From contig NZ_CP116413.1 in assembly GCF_030064675.1 (NCBI RefSeq), positions 3,814,001-3,878,000 of the forward strand: a stretch of DNA of 64,000 nucleotides, read 5' to 3'. Below the pieces are notes generated by a model. The model did no database searches. It had not been told where the DNA came from and saw only the letters and a list, made by a program, of their open reading frames with translations. A program made the translations under genes and the position numbers. This DNA comes from Crossiella sp. CA-258035 (lineage in GTDB: Bacteria; Actinomycetota; Actinomycetes; Mycobacteriales; Pseudonocardiaceae). Every line of letters begins with the position of its first letter. Within the stretch, counting starts at the first letter, position 1. This document shows, one piece after another, positions 35,714 to 45,200 of the stretch.

Positions 35714-36301
35714 GTGAGATCACAGCTCCGCACCGTCGCCCGGTCGATCACCGTGGTCGGCGCCGCGATCGGCGTCCTGGTGGCGGCCTTCGTGGTGATC
35801 GTCGTCTGGTGGTTCGCCGGTCTGGTGCTGTTGCTCGGCGGGCAGGTGCTGCCGGGCTGGGCACTCGGCGGCGTGCTGCTGGTGCTCTCGGCGACCTTGT
35901 GGCGCTACGGCGTGGCGACCCGCCTGCCCGAAGCCAAGATCCGGCGGGTGCTGCCCCGCTGGAGCGTGGTGTGGACGGCCGTGCTGACTGGGCTGGGCGC
36001 GCTTCTCGGCGCGCTGGGCGACCTGAACGCCGACTACCGGGTGCTCGAACCGCCCGGCCCGAACGGCTGCCAGGCCGTGGTCCGGGAGACCTCGTTCCTG
36101 TTCTCGGGCAACGGAGAGGTCTACGCTGTCCAGTTCGCCGGGATCGGACTGCGCCAAGGGTCCTGGTTCGCCGACGACGGTGGCCGCCCGGTCGCCCAGG
36201 GTGACTACGAGCTGACCTGGGGCAGTTCGGGCATCCTCACCGTCCGGGGCACGCCCGGCAACCCGGTCTACCCCGGGCTGCACGACCTCGGGTGTTCCTG
36301 A
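35714..36301 (+). CDS. Hypothetical membrane protein
   Basis: 195 residues from GTG 35714; the longer open frame runs back through the tRNA-like element and is not credible. Three hydrophobic segments (ITVVGAAIGVLVAAFVVIVV, VLPGWALGGVLLVLSATLW, VVWTAVLTGLGALLGALG) precede a ~100-residue extracytoplasmic domain with two Cys (NGCQAVV and the C-terminal LGCS) that may pair. No family recognised. Its 3' end overlaps the SARP fragment. Confidence 0.6.
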   Translation: MRSQLRTVARSITVVGAAIGVLVAAFVVIVVWWFAGLVLLLGGQVLPGWALGGVLLVLSATLWRYGVATRLPEAKIRRVLPRWSVVWTAVLTGLGALLGALGDLNADYRVLEPPGPNGCQAVVRETSFLFSGNGEVYAVQFAGIGLRQGSWFADDGGRPVAQGDYELTWGSSGILTVRGTPGNPVYPGLHDLGCS

Positions 36302-36800
36302 CCGTGCTGCGGATAGCGGTGCTGGGCCCGCTCCGGGTGCTCGGCGAGGACGGCGAACCGGTGGAGATCGCCGGTGCCCGGCTGCGCGCGCTTCTGGGCA
36401 GACTGGCGCTGTCACCGGGCCGCGCGGTGCCCGCCGACACCCTCATCGAGGACATCTGGGGCACCGAACCCGCGGGCAACGCGAACACCCTGCACGCGCT
36501 GGTGCACCGACTGCGCCGGGCCCTGCCGACGGCGGTGATCGAGTCGCTGCCGATGGGCTACCGCCTCGCCCTGCCCGCCGGCCAGGTGGACGCGCACCGC
36601 TTCGAAGAGCTTGCCGCACAAGGCAGGCGCGAACTCGCGGCGGACCGGCACGAACACGCGGCGGCGACACTGGCGGAGGCGCTCGGGCTGTGGCACGGGG
36701 CCGCGTTCGCCGACGTGCGCGCACCCTTCGCCGAGACCGCCGCCGTGCGGCTGGCCGAGCTGCGGGTGACCGCCACCGAGGACCGCTTCGAGGATCAGGG
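36292..36800 (+). pseudogene. Truncated SARP-family regulator
   Basis: Starts at GTG 36292 (or 36304). The winged helix ([36 protein letters not shown]) and the first helices of the activation domain (VDAHRFEELAAQGRRELA) are intact. Similarity stops near LAELRVTATEDRFE (~36795), where other SARPs continue for at least 80 residues. The frame runs on to 37029 only as an Arg/Ser-rich antisense shadow of the reductase fragment. A truncated protein could still bind DNA, but loss of the BTAD domain suggests a dead gene. Confidence 0.65.
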
Positions 36801-36826
36801 TGTGCAGCTCGTCGAGGCACATGCTC

Positions 36827-37710
36827 TCAGTAGCGTACGTCGCTCTGCAGCAGCGGTGGGTAGATCCCGGACGGCGCACCGTCCACAGTGGACCCGGCGA
36901 ACTGGAGCATCCGGCTCAGCTCCCCGTTCAGCGACGCGGGGTAGTTCAGCCGCGGCGCGGAGATCTTGTCCAGCCTGGCCAGCTGCTCGGCGGACGGCGT
37001 CACCTCCAGTCCGGCGAGGTTGTCGGTGAGGTGGCCGATCCGGCGCGCGCCCACGATCGGCACCACGGTGCCCGGGCGGGACCGCAGCCAGGCCAGTGGC
37101 ACCGCGGCCGGGGTGCTGCCGAGCTCCGCGGCGACCTCGGTCACCGCCTCGATGACGGTGAACTCCGCTTCGCTGGGACCACCGACGTAGGCACTCCGCG
37201 CGGAGTCGGCGACCTGCGCGCCGCGCCGGTACTTGCCGGAGAGAAGCCGTTCTCCATCGGGCTCCACGGCACCAGCGCCATGTCATGGTCCTGGGCCAGT
37301 GGCGCGAGCTCGCCCTCCACCGTGCGGGCCAGCAGCGAGTACTCCACCTGCAACGCGATCGGCGGCGTCCAGCCCCTGAGCTGCGCCATGGTCTGCGCCT
37401 GCGCGGTGACCCAGGCGGGGGTGTTGGAGAAGCCGAGGTAGCGGATCTTGCCCGCGCGGACCAAGTCGTCCAGCGTGCGCATGGTCTCCTCGATCGGGGT
37501 GGACCGGTCCCAGTTGTGCAGCCAGTACAAGTCCAGGTGGTTGGTGCGCAGGCGGCGCAGGGTCTGCTCCAGCTGGGGGGTGATCGAGTCGCGGCCCGCG
37601 CCGTCGCCGTTGGGGTCGCCGGGGTGGAAGTTGAAGAAGAACTTCGAGGCCAGCACCACGCGGTCCCGCCTGCCGGGGGTGGCGGCGAGGAGCCGGGCCA
37701 GCGGCGATAG
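36827..37710 (-). pseudogene. Aldo/keto reductase remnant: N-terminally truncated and frameshifted
   Basis: Two frames together give one aldo/keto reductase lacking its start. The upstream frame has RRDRVVLASKFFF, LRRLRTNHLDLYWLHNWD and IRYLGFSNTPAW up to LVPWSPMENG. The downstream frame resumes with LLSGKYRRG and ends ISAPRLNYPAS...PPLLQSDVRY. Restoring one C near 37246 would rejoin them. The first ~60 residues (first strand, catalytic Asp and Tyr) are missing, replaced by unrelated sequence near 37710. It abuts the truncated SARP gene, so the whole interval looks like a deletion scar. A sequencing error could explain the frameshift but not the missing N-terminus. Confidence 0.75.
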
Positions 37711-37840
37711 CAAGATCCGGGCGCTGGCTTGCCCAATCCTCTCCGTCTGCGGCGAAGGAGGCCGCCCGCGGATGGCGGGATTGCCCGCGCGCTGAGCGGG
37801 TAGGCCCCGCCTGAGCGAGTCGATGGCGGAGGTGGACGGG

Positions 37841-38836
37841 ATGTCGACGGAGCAGACGGGAACCGGGGTGCAGGAGGGAACCGGGGCGCGGGCGGCGAAG
37901 CCGACCGAGCTGCCCAAGCGGTCGTGGAAGCAGGTGCTCAGGCGCACCATCGCCGGGTTCAGCAAGGACAACCTGAGCGACTGGGCCGCGGCGCTGACCT
38001 ACTACAGCGTGCTCTCCCTGTTCCCCGGCCTGCTGGTGCTCACCGCCGTGCTCGGCCTGCTCGGGCCCTCGGCGACCCAGACCCTGATCGACAACATCAA
38101 CACGGTCGTGCCGGGGCAGGGCAAGGACATCCTGGTCAACGCCATCGGCGAGCTGCAACGCTCGCAGGCTTCCGGGCTGCTCGCGATTGTGGGCCTGGCC
38201 GGTGCGCTGTGGTCGGCCTCCGGCTACATCGCCGCGTTCATGCGCGCCTCGAACGCGATCTACGAGATGCCCGAGGGCCGTCCGCTGTGGAAGACCGCGC
38301 CGCTGCGGCTGGGCCTGACGCTGGCGGTGGTCGTGGTGCTGGCGCTGTGCGCGGCCGGGGTGGTCGCCACCGGCGCGCTGGCCGAGGGGATCGGGCAGCT
38401 GCTGGGGGTCGGCTCCACCGGGGTGCTGGTGTGGGACATCGCCAAGTGGCCGATCATCGCCGCGCTGGTGGCCCTGGTGTTCGCGCTGCTGTACTGGGCC
38501 GCGCCGAACGTGCGGCAGCCGCGCTTCCGCTGGCTGAGCCCCGGCGGCGCGCTGGCGGTGCTGCTGTGGGTGCTGGCCTCGGCCGGGTTCGCGCTGTACG
38601 TGGCGAACTTCGGCTCCTACAACAAGACCTACGGCGCGCTGGCCGGGGTGATCGTGTTCCTGGTGTGGCTGTGGATCACCAACCTGGCCGTGCTGCTGGG
38701 CGCCGAGCTCGACGCCGAACTGGCCCGCGGCAAGCGGATCGCCGACGGCCAGCCCGCCGAGCAGGAGCCGTTCCTCCCCGCCAGGGACACCAGGGCGATG
38801 GCGGCGGAGGAACGGCCTGCCGTGCCGGAACGCTGA
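37841..38836 (+). CDS. YihY/BrkB-family inner membrane protein
   Basis: 331 residues from ATG 37841, preceded by GGAGG at good spacing; ATG 37823 is an alternative. Six predicted helices with the family motifs LSDWAAALTYYSVLSLFPGLLVL, LWSASGYIAAFMRASNAIY, LLYWAAPNVRQPRFRWLSPG and the last-helix LVWLWITNLAVLLGAELDAEL. Once called ribonuclease BN in error; the real function of the family is unknown. Acidic C-terminal tail. Converges with the phosphate transporter gene (10 bases between stops). Confidence 0.9.
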   Translation: MSTEQTGTGVQEGTGARAAKPTELPKRSWKQVLRRTIAGFSKDNLSDWAAALTYYSVLSLFPGLLVLTAVLGLLGPSATQTLIDNINTVVPGQGKDILVNAIGELQRSQASGLLAIVGLAGALWSASGYIAAFMRASNAIYEMPEGRPLWKTAPLRLGLTLAVVVVLALCAAGVVATGALAEGIGQLLGVGSTGVLVWDIAKWPIIAALVALVFALLYWAAPNVRQPRFRWLSPGGALAVLLWVLASAGFALYVANFGSYNKTYGALAGVIVFLVWLWITNLAVLLGAELDAELARGKRIADGQPAEQEPFLPARDTRAMAAEERPAVPER

Positions 38837-38846
38837 GCGCCCCGGC

Positions 38847-39836
38847 TCAGAACAGCGAGATCAGCCCGTAGGTGCCCGCCGCGACCGCGGCCGAGGCCGG
38901 CAGGGTGAGCACCCAGCCCTTGGCGATGTCCGCGGCCACCGACCAGCGCACCGCGGAGCGGCGGGTGGTTGCGCCCACGCCCATCACCGCGGAGGTGATC
39001 ACGTGCGTGGTGGAGATCGGCGCGCCGAAGGCGAACGCGGTCAGGTACAGCACCGAGGAGGCGGAGACCTCGGCGGCGAACCCGTGCGCCGGGGTCAGGT
39101 GGAAGATCCGCCTGCCCATGGTGCGCATGATCCGCAGGCCACCGGCGTAGGTGCCCGCGCCCAGGGCCAGCGCGCAGACCAGCACCACCCAGAACGGCAC
39201 GTGGTAGCCGGTCTGCTGGTGGCCGATGACCAGGGCCAGCACGATCACGCCCATGCTCTTCTGCGCGTCCTGCAGCCCGTGCCCCAGCGCCAGGCTGGCC
39301 GAGGAGATGATCTGGGCCTTGCGCATGCCCCGGCCGACCCGGTGCATGTTGCCGTTGCGGAAGATCCACATGATCGCGGTCATCACCCCGTAGCCCAGCA
39401 GCAGGCCGACCGTGGGTGAGATGATCATCGGCACGACCACCTTCATCAGCACCCCGGACCAGTGCACGGTGGTGGCCGAGGCCAGCGCCGCGCCCACCAG
39501 GCCGCCGATCAGGGCGTGCGAGGAGGAGGACGGCAGCCCGAAGTACCAGGTGATCAGGTTCCACACGATCGCGCCGACCAGCGCGGCCAGCACCACGTGC
39601 AGCCCGTGGTCGCCGTCCGGGGTGTCGATCACCCCGGAGGCCACGGTGACCGCGACCGCGGTGCCCAGCAGCGCGCCGATGAGGTTCATCACCGCGGCCA
39701 TGGCCAGCGCGGCCCGCAGGGTGAGCGCGCGGGTGGAGACCGCGGAGGCGATCGCGTTGGCCGCGTCGTGGAAGCCGTTGGTGAAGTCGAAGCCCAGGGC
39801 GAGCACGATCACCACGACCAGCGTGATGTCCAGCAT
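38847..39836 (-). CDS. pit: PiT-family low-affinity inorganic phosphate transporter
   Basis: 329 residues. Both internal PiT signatures are present: GFDFTNGFHDAANAIASAV in the first half and LGHGLQDAQKSMGVI in the second, with about ten membrane segments. Imports phosphate with a co-ion, probably H+ or Na+. The ATG overlaps the last base of the upstream DUF47 stop (TGATG), so the two are translated together, the usual pairing for this family. Confidence 0.93.
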   Translation of the reverse strand: MLDITLVVVIVLALGFDFTNGFHDAANAIASAVSTRALTLRAALAMAAVMNLIGALLGTAVAVTVASGVIDTPDGDHGLHVVLAALVGAIVWNLITWYFGLPSSSSHALIGGLVGAALASATTVHWSGVLMKVVVPMIISPTVGLLLGYGVMTAIMWIFRNGNMHRVGRGMRKAQIISSASLALGHGLQDAQKSMGVIVLALVIGHQQTGYHVPFWVVLVCALALGAGTYAGGLRIMRTMGRRIFHLTPAHGFAAEVSASSVLYLTAFAFGAPISTTHVITSAVMGVGATTRRSAVRWSVAADIAKGWVLTLPASAAVAAGTYGLISLF

Positions 39837-40456
39837 CAGGATTCCTTGACCGCGATGGTGCGCACCACGTCCGCGATGTGCTCGAAGGCGTCGGCGGCCG
39901 CCTCCAGCTGGTCGACGACCTCCTTGAGCTTGATGACCTCCAGCGCCTCGGTCCGCCCGTCGAACAGGCGGGAGAGCAGCTGGCGGTACACCTTGTCCGC
40001 CTCGTCCTCCAGCGAGTTGATCTCGACCCAGTAATCGGTCAGCCCGTGCGGGTCGGCCAGCCGCTTCATCGCCCCCGCGGTCAGCTGCGCGGCCCTGCTC
40101 AGCAGCTCCACCTGGTGGTCAACGCCCTCGGGCAGCACGTCCACCCGGTACACCACGGTCAGGTCCACCGCGGCGTCCATGTCGTCGACCACGTCGTCCA
40201 GCCGGGTGGCCAGCCGGTAGATGTCCTGGCGGTCGAAGGGGGTGACGAAGGAGCGGTCCAGCAGCTCGATGATCTCGTGCGTGGCCTTGTCCCCGGTGTG
40301 CTCCAGCTCGTGCATGCGCTCGGCCAGCTCGGCCCGGCGCTCATCGGGTGAGCGCACGAACTCCCGCAGCACCTCGGCACTCGCGGCGATGTTGTTGCCG
40401 ATGTCGGCGAACAGCTCGAAGAAACGCGGGCTGGTGGGTCTCCGGCTCAGTCGCAT
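39836..40456 (-). CDS. DUF47/PhoU-like partner of the phosphate transporter
   Basis: 206 residues from ATG 40456; the frame is open further upstream without support. All-helical PhoU-like protein with the metal-binding pattern ELEHTGDKATHEI and LDDVVDDMDAAVD, repeated later as INSLEDEADKVY and LKEVVDQLEAAAD. Members of this family are encoded beside Pit transporters and are thought to regulate them. Divergent from the glutaminase gene across 132 bases. Confidence 0.9.
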   Translation of the reverse strand: MRLSRRPTSPRFFELFADIGNNIAASAEVLREFVRSPDERRAELAERMHELEHTGDKATHEIIELLDRSFVTPFDRQDIYRLATRLDDVVDDMDAAVDLTVVYRVDVLPEGVDHQVELLSRAAQLTAGAMKRLADPHGLTDYWVEINSLEDEADKVYRQLLSRLFDGRTEALEVIKLKEVVDQLEAAADAFEHIADVVRTIAVKES

Positions 40457-40588
40457 GTGGTCAGCACACCCCGTTGTGATCGTCGCGTCGTGTCCGCCGG
40501 GGAACCTACCCGGCGCACCGAATCGTTCGCACACCGTCCACCCTGTGTTCACCGGGTACGGTCGGCCGGGCGGGTACGAAGGAGTGTC

Positions 40589-41536
40589 ATGGCCGTGTCA
40601 GAGCAGCAGGTCACCGGCTCAGGGGACCTGGTCGCCGTGCTGGCGAGCGTCTTCGCCGAGGTCGCGCCGGGCGCGGGCGGGCAGGGCCGGGTGGCCGACT
40701 ACATCCCGGCGCTGTCCGAAGTGGACCCCGGCGGTTTCGGCTTCGCCGCCGCGGACCTGGCCGGGCGGGCGGTGGGGGTGGGGGACTGGCAGGCGCCGTT
40801 CTCCATCCAGAGTGTGTCCAAGGTGTTCTCCCTCGCCCTGGTGCTGGCCGCGGAGGGCGAGGCGCTGTGGCGGCGGGTGGGGCGCGAGCCCTCGGGCAAC
40901 CCGTTCAACTCGCTGGTGCAGCTGGAGTACGAGAGCGGAATTCCGCGGAACCCTTTCATCAACGCCGGCGCGCTGGTGGTGACCGACCGGCTGCTCTCCC
41001 TCACCGGGGACGCCCGGGGCGCGGTGCGCGATTTCCTGCGGGCGGAGAGCGGGAACGAGCGGGTCGACTTCGATGTCTCGGTGGCCCGTTCGGAGACCGC
41101 GCACGGCGACCGGAACGCGGCTTTGGCGCATCTGATGGCCAGTTATGGCAATCTGGAGAATCCCGTGCCGCAGGTGCTCGAACACTATTTCTGGCAGTGC
41201 TCGATCACGATGAGCTGCCGGGATCTCGCCTTGGCCGGTTCGTTCCTCGCCCGGCACGGCGTGCGCGCGGATGGTTCACGGTTGTTGTCGCGCAGCGAGG
41301 CGAAAAGGGTCAACTCGGTCATGCTGACCTGTGGCGCCTATGACGCGGCCGGGGAGTTCGCCTACCGGGTCGGGCTGCCCGGCAAGAGCGGGGTCGGCGG
41401 CGGCATCCTGGCCGTGGTGCCGGGGCGGTACTCGCTGTGCACGTGGAGCCCGGCGCTGGACGAGCGTGGGAACTCGGTCGCCGGCGTGGCCGCGTTGGAC
41501 CGGTTCACCACGCTCACCGGGCTTTCGGTGTTCTAA
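40589..41536 (+). CDS. glsA: Glutaminase
   Basis: 315 residues from ATG 40589 (GAAGGAG upstream). Serine-dependent beta-lactamase-like glutaminase with the catalytic Ser 75-x-x-Lys 78 in SIQSVSKVFSL, FNSLVQLEYESGIPRNPFINAGA, and LPGKSGVGGGILAVVPG near the C-terminus. Full length compared with bacterial YbgJ/YbaS-type enzymes (~310). Converts L-glutamine to glutamate and ammonia in the cytoplasm. Monocistronic. Confidence 0.93.
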   Translation: MAVSEQQVTGSGDLVAVLASVFAEVAPGAGGQGRVADYIPALSEVDPGGFGFAAADLAGRAVGVGDWQAPFSIQSVSKVFSLALVLAAEGEALWRRVGREPSGNPFNSLVQLEYESGIPRNPFINAGALVVTDRLLSLTGDARGAVRDFLRAESGNERVDFDVSVARSETAHGDRNAALAHLMASYGNLENPVPQVLEHYFWQCSITMSCRDLALAGSFLARHGVRADGSRLLSRSEAKRVNSVMLTCGAYDAAGEFAYRVGLPGKSGVGGGILAVVPGRYSLCTWSPALDERGNSVAGVAALDRFTTLTGLSVF

Positions 41537-41934
41537 CCGGTCAGCACGTCCTCCTCGACTCTCGGCGGCCAGGCCCCCGATCCCTCCAGAATCCGCGCTC
41601 TGGTCCGGCTGAGCTGGATCCGGACCTTTCCGGCTCTGGTCACCGTGTGCTGCGCCGTCACCTGGCCGCTCCTCTGCGTCGATGCGTTCCCCTCACCGCA
41701 AGAGCATGCGCCGGAACCACCCCCGAGGACATGGTGGAAACACCACGAGAAGATAGCCGCGGGGCCTGTGGAATACCGCAGTAATGGCTGTGTTGCGCCC
41801 GCTTAAAGGAATTCGAAAGGGCGGTGCCCGGGCAAGAGTGTGGGATCGTGAAGGCAATTCTGGAGTACGGTTCTGGTGCCGGTCCGAAAGGGTTCGGCGA
41901 ATCCCCCAGAAAACTCCCTACCTAAGGAGCTGTC
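41537..41934 (+). promoter_or_regulatory. Leader and promoter region of the lanthipeptide cluster
   Basis: 398 bases without a supported gene. The first ~190 bases are GC-rich and featureless. At 41734-41751 lies the GTGG-N5-CCAC element that recurs at 50723. From about 41785 the sequence becomes more AT-rich, and CTAAGGAG at 41922 is a good ribosome-binding site for lanA. Small open frames here overlap lanA out of frame and are not credible. Confidence 0.5.
41734..41751. promoter_or_regulatory. Shared 18-bp dyad element, copy upstream of lanA
   Basis: GTGGAAACACCACGAGAA contains the dyad GTGG-AAACA-CCAC and is identical, base for base, to 50723-50740 upstream of the small LuxR-type gene. 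It ends 183 bases before the lanA start. A binding site for a common regulator is inferred; the small LuxR protein or one of the LAL proteins downstream are candidates. Confidence 0.5.
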
Positions 41935-42159
41935 ATGGACATTGTGCGCGTGTGGAAGGACGCGGAGTACCGGCGTTCGCTGGGCATCGTGGCGCACCCG
42001 GCCGGTGAGGTGAACCTCTCCGACGCCGCACTGGCCAACGTGGCCGGTGGCGCCCGCCCGACCTGGGTCTGCCCGAGCAAGGTCGTGTGCCAGACCACGC
42101 CCACCACGACCACCACGACCACCGCGCAGACCGCCAAGAGCGTCTGCGTCTGCCCGTAA
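41935..42159 (+). CDS. lanA: Class II lanthipeptide precursor with poly-threonine core
   Basis: 74 residues. The leader (1-39) has the mersacidin/lichenicidin style: DIVRVWKDAEYRRSL, then HPAGEVNLSD and the double-glycine site NVAGG, cut after Gly 39. The 35-residue core starts ARPTWVCPSKVVC and ends KSVCVCP. It has four Cys (46, 52, 71, 73), ten Thr after Cys 52, and Thr 43, Ser 48 and Ser 69. The WVC start and VCxC end resemble actagardine, but the CTxTxEC lipid II motif is replaced by CPSKVVC, and residues 54-63 are TTP followed by seven Thr. The Thr run is encoded by three copies of a 9-base unit (ACCACGACC, first copy with CCC), pointing to slippage expansion. Modified by LanM and exported by LanT. 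Confidence 0.9.
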   Translation: MDIVRVWKDAEYRRSLGIVAHPAGEVNLSDAALANVAGGARPTWVCPSKVVCQTTPTTTTTTTAQTAKSVCVCP

Positions 42160-42166
42160 GAGACCC

Positions 42167-42202
42167 GCCGGGGCCGCGCCTGAGCACTGGCGCGGCCCCG
42201 GC
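42167..42202 (+). terminator. Attenuator hairpin between lanA and lanM
   Basis: GCCGGGGCCGCGCC and GGCGCGGCCCCGGC form a perfect 14-base-pair stem with an 8-base loop, starting 7 bases after the lanA stop. There is no T-run. Such hairpins commonly let precursor mRNA outnumber the downstream enzyme mRNA and protect its 3' end. Confidence 0.7.
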
Positions 42203-42260
42203 GCGCCACGCCACCGTCCCGCCGCCGCACCCGGCGCCAGCACCCGAGGAGGCAGGCCGC

Positions 42261-45200
42261 ATGTCCGCGCCTACCCACGACGTTCCCGCCGACCCGGCGA
42301 CCGCGCCCGACCTGCCCTGGGAACGCGCCGCCACCCTCGCCGAGCGCCAGCTCGGCTCCGGCCCAGGACCGGTCCCGGCCGCGGACCTGGCCGTGGGCGC
42401 CCGCCGCCTCGAGCTGTGGCGCGAGCTGCCGCCCTTCCAGGTCGAGGAGGAGGAGTTGGACCGGGCCTTCGCCCCGGTCGGGGTCACCGCGGCGCGGCTG
42501 GCCTGCCTGCTCGGCGAACCCCCTGACCGGCTGCGCGAGCGGCTGGCCGGGGAACCCGGCTGGGTGCGGCAGTTCGCCGCCGCGCTGACCGAGGACCGGC
42601 CGCTGCCAGCCGAGGTGGACGTGCTGCCGGACCAGCTCGCCCTGGCCGAGGTGCTGCGGCCCCAGCTGCGGCAGGCGCTGCGCTGGCTGGCCGCCGCGCT
42701 GGACTGGTCGGAGCTGCCCGCGGGGCTGCTCACCGTGCTGGCCGCGAGCCTGCCGATCCCGGTGCTGGCCCACGCGGTGCAGCGCACCCTCACCCTGGAG
42801 CTCAACGTGGCCAGGGTGCGGGGCCGCCTGGCCGGGGACACCCCCGAGCAGCGGTTCCGGTCCTTTGTGGACTCACTGCGGGAGCAGGAGACCGCGCTGG
42901 CGGTGTGGCGGGAGTACCCGGTGCTGGCCCGCTACGTGCAAGGCATCCTGAACCGCTGGCTCGCCACCAGGGTCGAGTTCGCCCAGCACCTGCGCGCCGA
43001 CCGCGCCGAGATCGTCGCCACCGTGCTCGAGGGCGTGGATCCCGGGCAGGTCAGCGAGGTGGTCTTCGGCTCGGGCGACACCCACCGCGGCGGCCGCAGC
43101 GTGGCCATCGTGCGCTTCGAGCGCGCCACCGTGGTGTTCAAACCCCGCTCGCTGGCGGTGGACCTGGTGTTCAACCGCTTCCTGGACTGGTTCAACCGGC
43201 AGCGCCCGGCGCACCCGTTGCGCGCGCTGCGGGTGCTCGACCGCGGGGACCACGGCTGGGTGGAGTTCGCCGCCACCGGCCCGTGCGCCACCAGGGCGGA
43301 GCTGCACGCCTTCTACTGGCGCACCGGCGCCCTGCTCGGGCTGCTGCATTCCCTGCGCGCCACCGACTTCCACATCGAGAACATCATCGCGGCCGGTCCG
43401 CACCCGGTGCTGGTCGACATGGAAGCCCTGTTCCACACCAATCCCTGGGACGCGGGCGCGGCCGACCCCTCACCGCCGGAGCAGGCATTCGCCGAGTCGG
43501 TGCTGATGGTCGGCCTGCTGCCGCAGCCGATGGTGTTGCGGGACAAGGAAGGCAAGAGCTTCAGCGCGGACATGTCCGGGGTCGCCGGGCGCGGCGGCCA
43601 GAGCCTGGAACCGGTGCCGGTGCTGGACGGGATGGGCACCGACGAGATGCGCGTGGTCAACCGGCACATCGACACCGAGGGCTCGGACAACCTGCCCCGC
43701 CTTGTCGACGGCGGCGCGATCCGGGTGCAGGAGTTCGCCGGGGCGGTCCGGGACGGCTTCGAGTTCAGCTACCGGCGCATCCTGGCCGACCGCGGCACGC
43801 TGCTCGCCGACTCCGGGCTGATCGAGGAGTTCGGCGAGATCACCCTGCGACTGATCCTGCGCCCCACCCGCTTCTACGCCAGGGTGATGGAGGAGAGCCT
43901 GCACCCGGACTTCCTGCGCGACGCGCCCGACCGGCAGCGCGCGCTGGCCCGGCTGTGCGAGGCGCCCAAGGACATGCCGCACGGGGCCGAGGTGCTCGCC
44001 GCGGAGCTGCGCGCGATGTGGCTGGGCGACATCCCGTTCTTCGAGTTCACCCCCGGCGCGCGGACGGTGGTCCTGGACGACGGCCAGGAACTGCCCGGGG
44101 TGCTGGCACAAGCCCCACTGGAGCTGGTGCGGGCACGGATCGAGCGGATGGGCGAGACCGATCTGCGCCGCCAGCTCGACCTGATCAGGGACTCCTTCCT
44201 GGTGCTGGAAGCGGGTCCCGAGGCGGGTGCGGCCCGCAGGGTGCGACCGGCGGACCTCGCCGGGGACAAGGCCGCACCCGCCGAACACCCGGCCACCAAG
44301 GCGGAACTGCTCGCCGCGGCCGAGTCGGTCGGCGCGGCGCTGGAGGCCGGTGCGCTGCGGGAGGGGCGGCGGATCGGCTGGCTGGGCATCGACCTGGTCG
44401 ACGAACGGCACTGGCAGATCCTGCCCGGCGCCCAGGACCTCTACGGCGGACTCGCCGGGGTCGGCCTGTTCCTGGCCTACCTGGCCCGGCACACCGGGCG
44501 GGACCGCTGGCACGCGCTGGCCACCGCGGTCGCCGACGAGGTGGCCCTGCTGACCGAGCGCAGCGGCGAGGAGTGGGCGAAGCTGCCCGAACGGCAGCGG
44601 GACAACCTCATCCGCGAACTCCCCTGGGACATCGGCGGTTTCGGCGACCTGGCCGGGGGCGCGTACTACCTCGCGCACGCCGCGGCTGTGCTGGAGCGGC
44701 CCGAGCTCGCCGACCACGCGGCCGGGCTGCTGCCGATGCTGAGCGAGGTGGTGCACCGGGACGAGCAGTACGACGTGCTCGGCGGCTCGGCGGGCGCGAT
44801 CCTCGCCCTGCTCGCCCTGGCCGACAGTCCACATCGGACAGACGCGCTGCGGGTGGCCAACCAGGCCGGCGCGCACCTGCTGGCCAACCGGGTGGAGACC
44901 GACCTGGGCTACGGCTGGCTCGCCCCCGCCGCCGGCCAGCCGCTCACCGGCCTCTCCCACGGCAACGCGGGCATCGCGATGGCGCTGGCCCGGCTGCACG
45001 CGCACACCCCGCGCGCGGACTACCTGACCACCCTGCTCGGCGCACTGGCCCACGAGAACGGCCACTACCTGCCCGAGGCCGCGAACTGGCTGGACCTCAG
45101 GGAGCTCAGCCCGCAGGGCAGCACCAGCTACGCCTGGTGCCACGGCGCGCCGGGCATCGCACTGACCCGGCACGACCTGCTGCGGCACGACTTCCTGGCC

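Noticed and set aside
36795-37736. 313-residue frame across the reductase remnant
   Set aside because: It is an out-of-frame shadow with Ser/Thr/Arg-rich sequence; the true reductase signatures lie in two other frames.
41784-42008. Small frame overlapping the lanA start in another frame
   Set aside because: Poor composition and no site; lanA itself has a strong ribosome-binding site and an unmistakable leader.
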